This document shows positions 35,816 to 44,942 of a DNA stretch of 64,000 bases, one piece after another. Source of the stretch: Rhodospirillales bacterium URHD0017 (GTDB taxonomy: Bacteria; Pseudomonadota; Alphaproteobacteria; Reyranellales; Reyranellaceae); the NCBI GenBank assembly GCA_900110395.1, contig FODP01000007.1, positions 62,001-126,000 of the forward strand. Reading direction: 5' to 3'. Within the stretch, counting starts at the first letter, position 1; every line of letters starts with the position of its first letter. The translations under genes and the position numbers were made by a program. The notes beneath the pieces are model-generated. The model saw only the letters and a list, made by a program, of their open reading frames with translations. It had not been told where the DNA came from and made no database searches.

Positions 35816-37429
35816 ATGTCCGCATCTCCGCGTTATGTCCCCTCGCCCACGCCCGATCTCGCACGCGTCGAACGGGCGCTGATCTCCGTCTCCGACAAAA
35901 AAGGTCTGATCGACCTCGGTAAAGCCCTGGCCGAGCACGGTGTCGAAATCCTGTCGACCGGCGGCTCAGCCAAGGCCTTGCGCGATGCCGGCCTGAAGGT
36001 GGTCGAGGTGAGCGACCACACGGGCTTCCCCGAGATCATGGACGGGCGGGTAAAAACCCTGCAGCCCGCGATCCATGGCGGCATCCTGGCCCGCCGCACA
36101 GACGCTGGACACAAGAAGGCGATGGTCGACCACAAGATCGCGGGCATCGATCTCGTGGTCTCGAATCTCTATCCCTTCGAGGCGACGGTGGCGCGCGGCG
36201 CCGACTTCCCGACCTGCGTCGAGAACATCGACATCGGCGGGCCGGCGCTGATCCGCGCCTCGGCGAAGAACCATGATTTCGTGACCATCGTCGTCGATCC
36301 CGCCGACTACGCCGCGGTGATCGCCGAGATGAAAGCGCATCAGGGCGCCACGACTCTCGCGCTGCGCCGCAAGCTTGCGGCCAAGGCTTATGCGCGCACG
36401 GCGTCGTATGACGCGGCGATCGCGAGCTGGTTCGCCAGGCAGGAGGGCGAGGCCTTCCCCGAGCGGCTCACCATCACCGCCCAACGCGTGCAGACCCTGC
36501 GCTATGGCGAGAACCCCCATCAGCAGGCCGCCTTCTATTCCGACGGCAGCAAGCGGCCGGGCGTCGCCACGGCGCGCATGGTCCAGGGCAAGGAGCTTTC
36601 CTACAACAACATCGGCGACACCGAGGCGGCCTACGAATGCGTCGCCGAGTTCAAGGAGCCGGCGGTCGTCGTGGTCAAGCACGCCAATCCCTGCGGCGTC
36701 GCCATCGGTGCCGACCAGTACAGCGCCTACCTGAAAGCCTATGCCTGCGATCCCGTGTCGATCTACGGCGGCATCGTCGCCCTCAACACGACCCTGGAAG
36801 CCAAGACCGCCGAGGACCTCAACAAGCGCTTCCTGGAAGTCGTGATCGCGCCCGACGCGACGGCGGAAGCGCTGGCCGTGCTGGCCAAACGGCCGAACGT
36901 GCGCGTGCTGCTGGCGGGCAAGCTGCCTGATCCGCACGCTGACGGCATGACCATGAAGAGCGTGGCCGGCGGCTACCTGCTGCAAAGCCGCGACAACGGG
37001 CACGTCGCCCGCAGCGACCTCAAGGTCGTGACCAAGCGCGCGCCGACGGCCAAGGAGCTCGACGATCTCCTGTTCGCCTTCACGGTCTGCAAGCACGTGA
37101 AGTCGAACGCCATCGTCTACGCCAAGGACGGCGCCACCGTGGGTGTGGGTGCGGGCCAGATGAACCGCCGCGATTCTTCGCGCATCGCCGCGATTCGCGC
37201 CGCCGAATCAGGCGAGGCGGCCAAGCTGCCTCAAAGCCCGGCGATCGGCAGTGTCGTGGCGTCGGATGCCTTCTTCCCCTTCGCCGACGGCCTTTTAGCC
37301 GCGGCCGAAGCCGGCGCGACGGCAATCATTCAGCCGGGCGGCTCGATGCGCGACAAGGAAGTGATCGAAGCGGCCGACGAGAAGGGGCTGGCGATGGTCT
37401 TCACCGGCATGCGCCACTTCAGGCACTAA
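35816..37429 (+). CDS. purH: Bifunctional AICAR formyltransferase/IMP cyclohydrolase
   Basis: The 537-residue product catalyses the last two steps of purine synthesis. The N-terminal ~200 residues are IMP cyclohydrolase ([48 protein letters not shown]). The rest is AICAR transformylase with the catalytic Lys-His in [13 protein letters not shown], plus [14 protein letters not shown] and the C-terminal [15 protein letters not shown] and [11 protein letters not shown]. The protein is full length. ATG 35816 starts MSASPRY; an upstream in-frame extension would cross the vapBC promoter and is unlikely. Confidence 0.97.
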   Translation: MSASPRYVPSPTPDLARVERALISVSDKKGLIDLGKALAEHGVEILSTGGSAKALRDAGLKVVEVSDHTGFPEIMDGRVKTLQPAIHGGILARRTDAGHKKAMVDHKIAGIDLVVSNLYPFEATVARGADFPTCVENIDIGGPALIRASAKNHDFVTIVVDPADYAAVIAEMKAHQGATTLALRRKLAAKAYARTASYDAAIASWFARQEGEAFPERLTITAQRVQTLRYGENPHQQAAFYSDGSKRPGVATARMVQGKELSYNNIGDTEAAYECVAEFKEPAVVVVKHANPCGVAIGADQYSAYLKAYACDPVSIYGGIVALNTTLEAKTAEDLNKRFLEVVIAPDATAEALAVLAKRPNVRVLLAGKLPDPHADGMTMKSVAGGYLLQSRDNGHVARSDLKVVTKRAPTAKELDDLLFAFTVCKHVKSNAIVYAKDGATVGVGAGQMNRRDSSRIAAIRAAESGEAAKLPQSPAIGSVVASDAFFPFADGLLAAAEAGATAIIQPGGSMRDKEVIEAADEKGLAMVFTGMRHFRH

Positions 37430-37475
37430 AGCGGAATCCGGTCAGCTGACTACAGCTGGGTGGATTGTGCTTTAG
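37426..37475. terminator. Bidirectional palindrome between purH and the RcnB-like gene
   Basis: CTAAAGC (37426-37432) pairs with GCTTTAG (37469-37475), AATCC with GGATT inside, and AGCTGACTACAGCT lies at the centre. It overlaps the purH stop codon and ends two bases before the convergent gene's stop, so it probably terminates transcription from both sides. Confidence 0.65.
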
Positions 37476-37476
37476 C

Positions 37477-37959
37477 TCAGTCGAGGCCGAGACTGTCGTA
37501 GCTGCTGAGGTCGTTGACGACGTCGGCGACCATGCGGTTGGTCATGTCCATCAGGAGCACGTCGTCGTCGACGCGGACGTACTCGTAGCCCGGCGGAACG
37601 GGCGCGAGTTGCTGCACCACGGCAGGCGGCACGGGCTGGTAGACGACGGCGGGCGGCAGCGGCTGGCCGACGACCCAGAGCTTCTTCGCCTGGCCCGGCG
37701 GCAGGCAGCCGTTGCCCTTCTTCGCCAAGCCCGGCGGGCAGCGGCCGGCGGAGTATTCGGTGCGGTAATACTGGTAGACGACGGTGCGGTCCCGGTCGGG
37801 CACGACCACGCGGACCGGCTGGACGACGACGGCCGGGCCGCCGCGATCACCATGGCCGTGGTTGCCTTTGCCGCCCTTGTCTTTGTCCTTCTCGGCTAAG
37901 GCCGGTGACGCGAGGCCCAACAAGAGGGCCGGAATGACCAGAGCCAGTGCACGGCGCAT
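37477..37959 (-). CDS. RcnB-like periplasmic protein
   Basis: The 160-residue product has a signal peptide (LALVIPALLLGLASPALA), then a Lys/Gly/His-rich stretch (KDKDKGGKGNHGHGD) that could bind metal. The RcnB-type repeat follows: CPPGLAKKGNGCLPPGQAKKLW, PPAVVYQPVPPAV, and YEYVRVDDDVLLMDMTNRMVADVV. In E. coli, RcnB is a periplasmic factor in nickel/cobalt homeostasis; relatives in alphaproteobacteria are widespread and mostly uncharacterised. GGGAGG lies eight bases before ATG 37959. No metal-efflux gene is adjacent, so a metal role is only inferred. Confidence 0.8.
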   Translation of the reverse strand: MRRALALVIPALLLGLASPALAEKDKDKGGKGNHGHGDRGGPAVVVQPVRVVVPDRDRTVVYQYYRTEYSAGRCPPGLAKKGNGCLPPGQAKKLWVVGQPLPPAVVYQPVPPAVVQQLAPVPPGYEYVRVDDDVLLMDMTNRMVADVVNDLSSYDSLGLD

Positions 37960-37998
37960 GAAAGAGCCTCCCTGCGCCTTTCTGAACGCGGCGCCTGC

Positions 37999-38015
37999 CT
38001 AAACGTTCCGTTTAG
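37999..38015 (-). terminator. Short hairpin at the end of the lipid kinase gene
   Basis: CTAAACG-TTC-CGTTTAG overlaps the lipid kinase stop codon and lies before the RcnB-like gene on the same strand. There is no T-run beyond the stem, so terminator function is uncertain. Confidence 0.4.
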
Positions 38016-38944
38016 ACCGTCCCGACCCGGAAGGCCTGTGGCAGTACGGTGACCTCGAGCGGCAGGCGGCCCACCATCTCGCCGTCAAGGTCGACGAGGG
38101 TCTCCACGCCACCCGAGTCGAAGCGGAAGGAGGTGCCGCGGGCCGTCCGCACCTTGGGATGGTGGACGTGGGCGCCGCTGTAGAGCTTGGGCAGGATGGT
38201 CGTCAGGATTTCCAGCCGCGAGACGCCGCCGGCATCGACCAGGTCGAGGACGCCGTCGTCGAAGCGCGCGCCGGGCAACAGCTTCATGCCGCCGCCGCCA
38301 TTCTCGGTGTTGCCGACCATGGCCGTGTACAGCCGACGGGTGCCGGCCGGCACGCCGTCGACCTCCATCGAGATGTCGCGCTGGCGGTAGGCGAGCGTCA
38401 CGCCGGGCGTCATCAGGAGATAGGCTACTTCGCCCAGCGTCTTCAGCCAGCGCGACTGTGACGTGCGATGGCTGATGGTGGCCGCCAGGCCCAGTGACAC
38501 GATCAGATAGCCGAAGCGGTCGACCGGCCGGCCGTCGAGTCCGCTGCAGCGCACCCGCATCAGGTCGAGGGCCTGGGTGCGCGGGCTCGCGGCCGCGTCG
38601 AAGGCGCGGCCAGCCGTCGCCAGATGGCCGAGCGCCCGGCAGAGCTCGTTGGCCGTGCCCGCCGGCACGGGACAGAGCACGGCGTCGGGCTCGATCAGCC
38701 GCCCCGACGGGTCGAGCAGGCCGTTCAGGGTCTCGTTGACGGTGCCGTCGCCGCCCACGGCCACGAAGCGGCGCACGCCCCGGGCAAGGGCATTGCGGGC
38801 GAGGTGAGTGGCGTGGCCGGGCGCCTCGGTGAACATCGGCTCGACCGGACCCAGGCGCCTGGCGAGCTCGGCCTCGATGGCGGGCCAGCGGGCCAGCGCC
38901 CCGCCCTTGCGGGCGGCCGGGTTGACGATCACGGCGACGCGCAT
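38012..38944 (-). CDS. Diacylglycerol/lipid kinase family protein (YegS/BmrU type)
   Basis: The 310-residue product starts MRVAVIVNPAARKGGA with AGGAG before ATG 38944. It has the kinase signature FVAVGGDGTVNETLNGLL and CPVPAGTANELCRAL, where the nucleotide-binding GGDGT is intact. The C-terminal beta-sandwich includes YTAMVGNTENGGGGMKLLPGARFDDGVLDLV, the usual G-G-G-M-x-x-x-P-x-A segment. The enzyme phosphorylates a lipid alcohol with ATP at the membrane face; the substrate may be diacylglycerol or another lipid. It diverges from the WYL regulator across a 55-base region carrying a CTGTCA/TGACAG dyad. Confidence 0.88.
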   Translation of the reverse strand: MRVAVIVNPAARKGGALARWPAIEAELARRLGPVEPMFTEAPGHATHLARNALARGVRRFVAVGGDGTVNETLNGLLDPSGRLIEPDAVLCPVPAGTANELCRALGHLATAGRAFDAAASPRTQALDLMRVRCSGLDGRPVDRFGYLIVSLGLAATISHRTSQSRWLKTLGEVAYLLMTPGVTLAYRQRDISMEVDGVPAGTRRLYTAMVGNTENGGGGMKLLPGARFDDGVLDLVDAGGVSRLEILTTILPKLYSGAHVHHPKVRTARGTSFRFDSGGVETLVDLDGEMVGRLPLEVTVLPQAFRVGTV

Positions 38945-38959
38945 GATGCTCCTGTCACT

Positions 38960-38980
38960 ACTGCCATAAACTGACAGCAG
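38960..38980 (+). promoter_or_regulatory. Candidate operator upstream of the WYL regulator
   Basis: This site contains CATAAACTGACAGC and matches 17 of 21 bases with a site upstream of the EVE gene (39807-39827). A CTGTCA at 38952-38957 makes a dyad with the TGACAG inside it. It lies 20 bases before GTG 39000 in the space shared with the divergent lipid kinase. Autoregulation by the WYL protein is inferred. Confidence 0.5.
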
Positions 38981-38999
38981 ACCCCTGTAGGAGGGTAGC

Positions 39000-39698
39000 G
39001 TGTCGCGCGCCCAACGTCTTCTCGACTTGATCCAGGTGCTGCGCCGCCATCGCCATCCGGTGAGCGGCGCCACGCTTGCCGAGGCGACCGGCGTGTCGCT
39101 GCGCACCCTCTATCGCGACATCGAGCTGTTGAAAGCCGAGGGCGCCCACATCGATGGCGAGGCCGGCGTGGGCTACGTGCTGCGGCCGGGCTTCATGCTG
39201 CCGCCGCTGATGTTCAGCGAAGAGGAGATCGAGGCGCTGGTGCTGGGCTCGCGCTGGGTCCATCAGCGCGCCGACCGCGCCCTGGCCGATGCCGCCGCCA
39301 ACGTCTTGGCCAAGATCGGCGCCGTCCTGCCGAAGGACCTGCGTGACACCTTGGATGAATCCGGCCTGCTGATCGGACCAGGCGATCCCATCGCCGCGGG
39401 CGATGCGCAGCTGCCCAAGATCCGCCAGGCCATCCGCACCGAGCGCAAGATCGGACTCTCCTATCGCGACAACAACGGCGCCGACAGCAAGCGCACCATC
39501 TGGCCGTTCGCGCTCAGCTTCTTCGAGAAGGTGCGCGTAGTCGTGGGCTGGTGCGAGTTGCGCGAGGACTATCGCCATTTCCGCACCGACCGCATCGTCG
39601 TGCTGAACATGACCGAGAAACGCTATCCACGCCGCCGCCAGGCGATGCTCAAAGAGTGGCGCGAACGTGAGCTGACGAAGGACGCCAGCGAGAAATAG
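39000..39698 (+). CDS. YafY-type HTH/WYL-domain transcriptional regulator
   Basis: The 232-residue product starts at GTG 39000, preceded by GGAGGG. A DeoR-like winged helix-turn-helix occupies about residues 1-60 (AQRLLDLIQVLRRHRHPVSGATLAEATGVSLRTLYRDIELL). The WYL-like domain covers about 130-215 (ISYR-type strand IGLSYRDNNGADSKRTIWPFALSF, VVGWCELREDYRHFRTDRI). WYL domains sense nucleic acids or other ligands and often control stress or defence genes. The EVE-domain gene lies just downstream, and both share a candidate operator, so that gene is its likely target. Confidence 0.88.
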   Translation: MSRAQRLLDLIQVLRRHRHPVSGATLAEATGVSLRTLYRDIELLKAEGAHIDGEAGVGYVLRPGFMLPPLMFSEEEIEALVLGSRWVHQRADRALADAAANVLAKIGAVLPKDLRDTLDESGLLIGPGDPIAAGDAQLPKIRQAIRTERKIGLSYRDNNGADSKRTIWPFALSFFEKVRVVVGWCELREDYRHFRTDRIVVLNMTEKRYPRRRQAMLKEWRERELTKDASEK

Positions 39699-39700
39699 CG

Positions 39701-39789
39701 CCTCGCTCGTCTGCGAGGTGCGTCTCGAAGGGAGGCAACCCGCCTTGATGTTGCCGGCCCACGCGCGGTTTACCGCGCGCATTCGAGAC
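39701..39789. other. Highly structured intergenic segment (hairpin plus three-way-junction-like fold)
   Basis: CCTCGC-TCGTCT-GCGAGG (39701-39718) is followed by an outer stem GTCTCGAA (39722-39729) with TTCGAGAC (39782-39789). The outer stem encloses two inner hairpins: GGCAAC/GTTGCC (39734-39755) and CGCGCGG-TTTA-CCGCGCG (39762-39779). Together they could fold as a branched RNA or cruciform. CGTCTCGAAGG resembles dispersed repeats I know from alphaproteobacteria, so a decayed repeat is possible. Confidence 0.45.
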
Positions 39790-39806
39790 CCGTATCCGGA
39801 TCTGAT

Positions 39807-39827
39807 GCTGACATAATCTGACAGCTG
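39807..39827 (+). promoter_or_regulatory. Candidate operator upstream of the EVE gene
   Basis: It contains CATAATCTGACAGC, matching 17 of 21 bases with the site before the WYL regulator. An extra CTGACA overlaps its left side, giving a short direct repeat. It lies 41 bases before ATG 39868. Confidence 0.5.
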
Positions 39828-39867
39828 CCAGGCTTATGGTCCTCTCCCAACGATCGAGGAGAACCCC

Positions 39868-40329
39868 ATGAGCAGGAACTGGTTGGCGGTCGCATCCGCC
39901 GAGCATGTCGAGATCGGGCGCAACGGGGGCTTCATGCAGGTCAACCACGGCAAGGCGACGCCGCTGCGTCGCATCCAGCCCGGCGACCGCATCGTCTACT
40001 ATTCGCCCAACCGCACCTACACGCCGAGCCACGCCCAGCGCGGCAAGGATCGGCTACAGGCCTTCACGGCCATCGGCACGGTCAGGCAGGGCAAGCCCTA
40101 CCAGGCCGACATGGGCTTCGGCTTCAAGCCGTTCCGGCGCGAGGTCGCCTGGCACGAGGCCGAGGCCATGGCGCTCGTCACGCTGCAGGGCCAGCTCGCC
40201 TTCACCCAGGAGAAGAACTGGGGCTACCGGCTGCGCCAGGGCCTGATCGAGATCAGCGACGCCGACATGACCTTGATCGCCGAGGCGATGTTCACAGCCG
40301 GGGCAGAACCTCATCGGCTAGCAGCCTGA
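39868..40329 (+). CDS. EVE-domain protein
   Basis: The 153-residue product is a stand-alone EVE domain of the PUA-like superfamily ([72 protein letters not shown]). EVE domains bind modified bases or nucleic acids and occur in restriction and other defence settings as well as in RNA regulation. GGAG precedes ATG 39868. The WYL regulator upstream and the shared operator suggest a small regulated unit. Its 3' end overlaps the convergent monooxygenase gene by 38 bases. Confidence 0.85.
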   Translation: MSRNWLAVASAEHVEIGRNGGFMQVNHGKATPLRRIQPGDRIVYYSPNRTYTPSHAQRGKDRLQAFTAIGTVRQGKPYQADMGFGFKPFRREVAWHEAEAMALVTLQGQLAFTQEKNWGYRLRQGLIEISDADMTLIAEAMFTAGAEPHRLAA

Positions 40330-41287
40330 AGGTGTCGCGGCTGAGCGGGGCGCACATCAGGTAGTTGAGCCCGATCTCCTCCTTCAGCTTGGAGATCTGC
40401 TCAACCACAGAAGCCGGCGTCCCGTGCAGGATAACGCTGTCGAGGTAGTGCTGCACGGGCTCCTTGCCGTCGTAGGTCCGCTGCGCGTGCATGGTCTTCT
40501 GACTGGCATGCTGCGGACCCGCGTAGGAATCGACCAGCCATTGCGCGCCGCGGCGCGCAATGGCTTCGGCGTCGGCCTGGGTCGACGCCAGCGCCAGCAG
40601 CCGCGCCATCGGAATGTCGCGGCCGCTATCCTCGAAGCCCGCTTCGGCGAGCTTGTCGTGATAACGCCGGCGCTTGGCGCCGAGCTCCTTCGTCGAGGAG
40701 TGCGGATCCATCAGGATGGAAAAGCCGCGGCTTGCCGCCCAATCGATGGCGGGCTCCGAGGTCGCCGCCATCCAGACCGGAGGATGCGGCCGCTGCAGGG
40801 GCTTGGGCAGGAGCTCGACGTCGTCGAAGGAGAAGTGCCGGCCCTTGTAGGTGATGCGCTCCTCGGTCCATGCCTTGAGCACGATCTCCACGGCTTCGCG
40901 GAAACGGTCGGCACTCTCCTCCGGCGGCACGCCGAAAGCGTTGAATTCCGAACGGGCAAAGCCGCGCCCCGCCCCCCAGTTGACGCGGCCGCCGGACAAC
41001 AGGTCGAGCAGCGCCACTTCCTCGGCCAGGCGCAGTGGATGATAGAGCGCGGCCAGCGACACCGCCGTGCCGATGCGCAGGCGCTTGGTCCGCGCCGCGG
41101 CCAGCGTGCCCACCATATGCACCGAGGGACAGACGCTGTAGGTCGTGAAGTGATGCTCGGCCAGCCACACCGCATCGAAGCCGGTGCGGTCCATGATCTC
41201 GATGCGCTCCAGCGCGCGCGCATAGACCTCTTCCAGCGGGCCATGGCGGCCAGGCCAGCTGAAGAATTGCAGAACGCCCAGTTTCAT
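40292..41287 (-). CDS. Luciferase-like (LLM) flavin-dependent monooxygenase
   Basis: The 331-residue product starts at ATG 41287, overlapping the Bug-receptor stop (ATGA). The bacterial luciferase TIM barrel is evident: [74 protein letters not shown], and a late [25 protein letters not shown]. Such enzymes use reduced FMN and oxygen to hydroxylate or cleave organic substrates. Coupling to a solute receptor suggests that the receptor supplies or senses the substrate. No flavin reductase is nearby. Confidence 0.88.
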   Translation of the reverse strand: MKLGVLQFFSWPGRHGPLEEVYARALERIEIMDRTGFDAVWLAEHHFTTYSVCPSVHMVGTLAAARTKRLRIGTAVSLAALYHPLRLAEEVALLDLLSGGRVNWGAGRGFARSEFNAFGVPPEESADRFREAVEIVLKAWTEERITYKGRHFSFDDVELLPKPLQRPHPPVWMAATSEPAIDWAASRGFSILMDPHSSTKELGAKRRRYHDKLAEAGFEDSGRDIPMARLLALASTQADAEAIARRGAQWLVDSYAGPQHASQKTMHAQRTYDGKEPVQHYLDSVILHGTPASVVEQISKLKEEIGLNYLMCAPLSRDTFRLLADEVLPRL

Positions 41288-42267
41288 TCGCCTTTGATCC
41301 CCGCGGCTTTGACGATGGGCCACCACTTCTCGATCTCGGCCTTCTGCCAGGCACCGAGCGCCTGCGGCGTGAGCTGGTCGGCGGACGGGATGTCCTGGCC
41401 GAGCGCGGCGAGCTTTTCCCTGGTGGCGGGCTCGGCCAGCGACTTCACCACGGACGCGTTCAGCTTGGCGATGATGTCGGGCGCCGTGCCCTTGGGGCCC
41501 CACAGGCCATGCCACACCGAGACATGCAGGTCGGGCAGGCCCGCTTCATCGACGGTCGGCACCTCGGGCGCCGAGGCCAGCCGCTCCTTGGCGGTGACGG
41601 CGAAGGCCTTGATGGTGCCGGCGCGCAGCTGCGGCAGCACGTTCGAGGCCTGGTCGAGCATGATGTCGATCTGGCCGGCCAGAAGATCGCGCATCGCCGG
41701 GGCGGTGCCGCGATAGGGCACGAACTGGAAGCGCGTGTCGGTCAGCTTTTGGAAGAAGATGCCGGAGATGTGCCCCGGGGCGCCGACGCCGCCGGTGCCG
41801 GCCGTCGCCTTCTCAGGGTTGGCTTTCAGCCAGGCGATCAGGCCCTTCATGTCGTTGGCCGGCAGGTCCTTGCGGCTCACGATCAGCATCGGCCCGGTGA
41901 CGAGCAGGGCGACCGGCGCGAAGTCGGCGAGCAGGTCGTACTGCAAGGCGTAGGTGGCGCCGTTCAGGACGTAGTGGCTCCACTGGCCGATGCCCAGCGT
42001 GTAGCCGTCGGGCGCGGCGCGCGCGACCTTGCCGACGCCGATCGAGCCGCCGGCACCCGCCACGTTGTCGACCAGCACGGTGCCGCCGAGATTGGCGGTC
42101 ATGCGCTCGGACATCACGCGGGCGATCGCATCGGTCGGTCCACCGGCCGAAGCCGGCACGATCATGGTGACGGGGCGCGACGGATACGGTTGCGCGGTGG
42201 CCGGAACTGCCGCGAACACTGCGGCGACGCTCGCGGCCACGAAAAGCCATCGACGCGACGGGTTCAT
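41284..42267 (-). CDS. Bug-family tripartite tricarboxylate transporter receptor
   Basis: The 327-residue product has a signal peptide (SRRWLFVAASVAAVFAAVPATAQ) and the Bug/TctC opening YPSRPVTMIVPASAGGPTDAIARVM. It continues with NVAGAGGSIGVGKVARAAPDGYTL and IDIMLDQASNVLPQLRAGTIKAFAVTAKER. GGAGGA precedes ATG 42267. These receptors bind carboxylates in the periplasm; many lack a local TctAB permease, as here. The next gene overlaps by four bases and encodes a flavin monooxygenase, so a shared organic-acid or aromatic substrate is possible. Confidence 0.9.
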   Translation of the reverse strand: MNPSRRWLFVAASVAAVFAAVPATAQPYPSRPVTMIVPASAGGPTDAIARVMSERMTANLGGTVLVDNVAGAGGSIGVGKVARAAPDGYTLGIGQWSHYVLNGATYALQYDLLADFAPVALLVTGPMLIVSRKDLPANDMKGLIAWLKANPEKATAGTGGVGAPGHISGIFFQKLTDTRFQFVPYRGTAPAMRDLLAGQIDIMLDQASNVLPQLRAGTIKAFAVTAKERLASAPEVPTVDEAGLPDLHVSVWHGLWGPKGTAPDIIAKLNASVVKSLAEPATREKLAALGQDIPSADQLTPQALGAWQKAEIEKWWPIVKAAGIKGE

Positions 42268-42315
42268 TGTTTCCTCCGGCGAGGAGTAGAGCATGTTGCT
42301 GGGATGGTTGAAACG

Positions 42316-42439
42316 TTCCTCCCCAGGCGAAGCGTGGGGAGGTGGCCCGCAGGGCCGGAGGGGTCATGGGCAACTGTACTGCTGCTCATGACCCTTCCAT
42401 CCGCTTCGCGGACACCTCCCCAGCTTCGCTGGGGAGGAA
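42316..42439. repeat. Palindromic intergenic element, CCTCCCCAG family
   Basis: TTCCTCCCCAG...AAGCGTGGGGAGG at the left and CCTCCCCAGC-TTC-GCTGGGGAGGAA at the right form nested inverted repeats. GGGGTCATG and CATGACCC lie inside. It separates the Bug gene from the ABC permease and reaches to four bases from the permease stop. This family differs from the CTCCAG copies. Confidence 0.75.
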
Positions 42440-42443
42440 TGCT

Positions 42444-43400
42444 CTACCGCCGCGCCCGGCGTTCGCGCAGTCGCGTGAGCTGCTGGTCGGCCACGACGCC
42501 GATCAGGATCACGCCGCCCATGACCGCGAAGTTGAGCGAGCTCGGGATGCCGAGCAGGTTCACCAGGTTCTGCAGGATCTGCAGCAGGATGGCGCCCAGC
42601 ACGATGCCGAGGATCGAGCCCTCGCCGCCGCGCAGCGAGCAGCCGCCGAGGACGGCGGCGGCGATGCCGTAGAGCTCGTAGAAATTGCCGTGACTGGCCG
42701 GCGAGATCGAGCGCGTGTACATCGCCAGGTAAATCGCCGACAGGCCGGCCAGCCCGCCGCTGATGATGTAGGCCGCCGCCACCACGCGCTCGGTGCGGAT
42801 GCCCGAATAGCGTGCCGCCTCCTCGTTCTTGCCGACGGCGAACAGGTAGCGGCCGAACACCGAGCGATGCAGCACCAGTCCCATCACCGCGGCCACCACC
42901 ACGAACATGATGAAGGAATGGGGCACGCCCAAGGTCCGCCCCGCCGTCAGCCATTCGAGCGTCGGGAAGGACTGGCCGTACTCGAAGCCCGCGGTGCCGT
43001 CGTTGGTGTAGTAGCGGGCGATGCCGCGATAGATCAGCAGGCCGCACAGGGTGACGATGAAGGGTTGCAGATGGAGCCGGGTGATCAGGAAGCCGTGGAT
43101 CGCCCCGATCACCACGCCGCCCAGGACGACCACGATCGTGGCCAGCCACCAGCTCACCTGCCAGCCGACCAGCAGGTCGATATAGACGACGCCCAGCAGG
43201 GCGAACACCGAGCCGACCGAGAGGTCGATGCCGCCGGTGATGATGACGATGCCGGCGCCGATCGAGAACAGGCCGAACAGGCCGATGAGGTTCGCGGTGT
43301 TGCCGAGATTGATCGGCGACAGGAAGCGCGGGTTCAGGATGGAGACGACCAGCCCGACCACCAGGATCAACACCAGCAGCCCGAGATCCTTCTTCAGCAC
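42444..43400 (-). CDS. Sugar ABC transporter permease (RbsC type)
   Basis: The 318-residue product starts at GTG 43400 with GGAGG upstream, overlapping the ATPase gene by seven bases. It has about nine membrane helices and the RbsC/BPD-2 hallmark GAGIVIITGGIDLSVGSVFAL. The cytoplasmic coupling loop AVGKNEEAARYSGIRTERVVAAAYIISGGLAGLSA is present, and a second motif lies in AAAVLGGCSLRGGEGSILGIVLGAI. It forms the membrane channel with the RbsA-type ATPase for a ribose- or sugar-like solute. The basic C-terminus (RLRERRARR) is normal. Confidence 0.92.
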   Translation of the reverse strand: MLKKDLGLLVLILVVGLVVSILNPRFLSPINLGNTANLIGLFGLFSIGAGIVIITGGIDLSVGSVFALLGVVYIDLLVGWQVSWWLATIVVVLGGVVIGAIHGFLITRLHLQPFIVTLCGLLIYRGIARYYTNDGTAGFEYGQSFPTLEWLTAGRTLGVPHSFIMFVVVAAVMGLVLHRSVFGRYLFAVGKNEEAARYSGIRTERVVAAAYIISGGLAGLSAIYLAMYTRSISPASHGNFYELYGIAAAVLGGCSLRGGEGSILGIVLGAILLQILQNLVNLLGIPSSLNFAVMGGVILIGVVADQQLTRLRERRARR

Positions 43401-44923
43401 GATACGGCCTCCGCCTGCTGCAGGTCGCGCAGGCCGACGGCCAGCCGCATCACGTTCTCCTCGCTGAACTCGCTACGCTCGAGGAAGCCCGCGATGCGGC
43501 CCTCGCGCATGACGACGATGCGATCGCTGACGCCCACCACCTCCTCCATGTCGCTCGAGATCATGAGGACGGCGACGCCGGCATCGGCCAGGCTCCGCAT
43601 CAGCTTGTAGATTTCGGACTTCGAGCCGACATCGATGCCGCGCGTCGGCTCGTCGAAGATCACGACCCGCGGCGTCATCGACAGCCATTTCGCCAAGACC
43701 ACCTTCTGCTGGTTGCCGCCCGACAGGGTGCCGACCAGGGTGTCGACCGAGGCCGTGCGGATGTCGAGCGCGGCGCGGCGCTCATCGGCGTTGCGGCGCT
43801 CTGCTCTCCGGCGGACGATCAGGCCTGCGGCGAAGGCTTTCAGGTTGGCCAGCGACACGTTCTCGGTCACCGAGAAATCGAGCACCAGGCCCGAGCGCTT
43901 GCGGTCCTCGGGCACCAGGAAGATGCCGTGATCGATGGCATCGCGCGGCGAGGCGATGGCGATGCTGCGGCCATCGAGGCTGAGCGCGCCGCCCAGCGGC
44001 CGGTCGATGCCGAAGATGGCCCGGGCAAGCTCGGTGCGGCCGGCGCCGACCAGTCCCGCCATGCCCAGGATCTCGCCGGTACGCAGGGTGAGATCGAGGG
44101 GATGCTCGGCATGTGCGGGCGTCCGAAAGCCCGCGATCTCCAGCACCGCGCCGCCCGGTGCGCGTTCGGCGGGGACGTGCAGGGATTTGAGGTCGCGGCC
44201 GATCATCATGCGGATCATGGCGTCGTGGTCGATCTCGGCCCTCTCCAGCTCGCCGACGACGGCGCCGTCGCGCAGCACCACGACGCGGTCGGCGCAGTGC
44301 TCGACCTCGACCAGGCGGTGCGAGATGAAGATCACGGCCACGCCGCCCGCCCGGAGTTCGGCGATCACCTTCAGGAGCCGCGCCGTCTCGGAGGCCGTCA
44401 GGCTCGAGGTCGGCTCGTCCATGATCACGATGCGCGCCTCGAGCGACAGCGCCTTGGCGATCTCGACGAGCTGGCGCTGGGCGAGCGACAGCCGGGCGAC
44501 CGGCGTGTCGGCGTCGAAATCGACGCCGAGCCGCTGCAGCAGCGGCGTCACCTTGGCCGCGAGCGCCGCCCGGTCGATGAGTTTAAAGGGCCCGGCGAAG
44601 ACCGGCTCGCGCCCGATCATGACGTTGGCCGCGACGTCGAGATTGTCGAACAGGTTCAGCTCCTGGTGCACGAAGGCGATGCCGGCCGCCATGGAACCGG
44701 CGACGGTGAGGGCGCGATGCGGGGAGCCGTCGATGCGTATCGCCCCTTCGCTCGGCTCGACGACGCCGCCCAGGATCTTCATCAGGGTCGACTTGCCGGC
44801 GCCGTTCTCGCCGATCAGCGCCAGCACCTCGCCGCGCTCGACCCTGAGGTCCACGCGATCGAGCGCCTTCACGCCGGGATAGGTCTTGCTGACCGAGGCG
44901 AGCTCGAGGAGCGGTGGGGTCAC
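43394..44923 (-). CDS. Sugar ABC transporter ATP-binding protein, duplicated domain (RbsA type)
   Basis: The product is 509 residues from GTG 44923. The first ATPase domain has Walker A GENGAGKST, signature LSLAQRQLVEIAKAL and Walker B IVIMDEPTSSL. The second has the degenerate Walker A GLVGAGRTEL usual for RbsA, then LSGGNQQKVVLAKWL and VVIFDEPTRGIDVG. It powers uptake with the permease encoded downstream and the receptor encoded about 200 bases upstream. The receptor and ATPase genes are separated by a nested repeat block, which is unusual inside such an operon and may set the ratio of the proteins. Confidence 0.93.
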   Translation of the reverse strand: MTPPLLELASVSKTYPGVKALDRVDLRVERGEVLALIGENGAGKSTLMKILGGVVEPSEGAIRIDGSPHRALTVAGSMAAGIAFVHQELNLFDNLDVAANVMIGREPVFAGPFKLIDRAALAAKVTPLLQRLGVDFDADTPVARLSLAQRQLVEIAKALSLEARIVIMDEPTSSLTASETARLLKVIAELRAGGVAVIFISHRLVEVEHCADRVVVLRDGAVVGELERAEIDHDAMIRMMIGRDLKSLHVPAERAPGGAVLEIAGFRTPAHAEHPLDLTLRTGEILGMAGLVGAGRTELARAIFGIDRPLGGALSLDGRSIAIASPRDAIDHGIFLVPEDRKRSGLVLDFSVTENVSLANLKAFAAGLIVRRRAERRNADERRAALDIRTASVDTLVGTLSGGNQQKVVLAKWLSMTPRVVIFDEPTRGIDVGSKSEIYKLMRSLADAGVAVLMISSDMEEVVGVSDRIVVMREGRIAGFLERSEFSEENVMRLAVGLRDLQQAEAVSC

Positions 44924-44942
44924 GGGCGCAGTCTAGCCTTGC

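Noticed and set aside
39722-39789. tRNA-like gene
   Set aside because: The fold has branches, but there is no acceptor CCA region, T-loop or anticodon arm of proper size.
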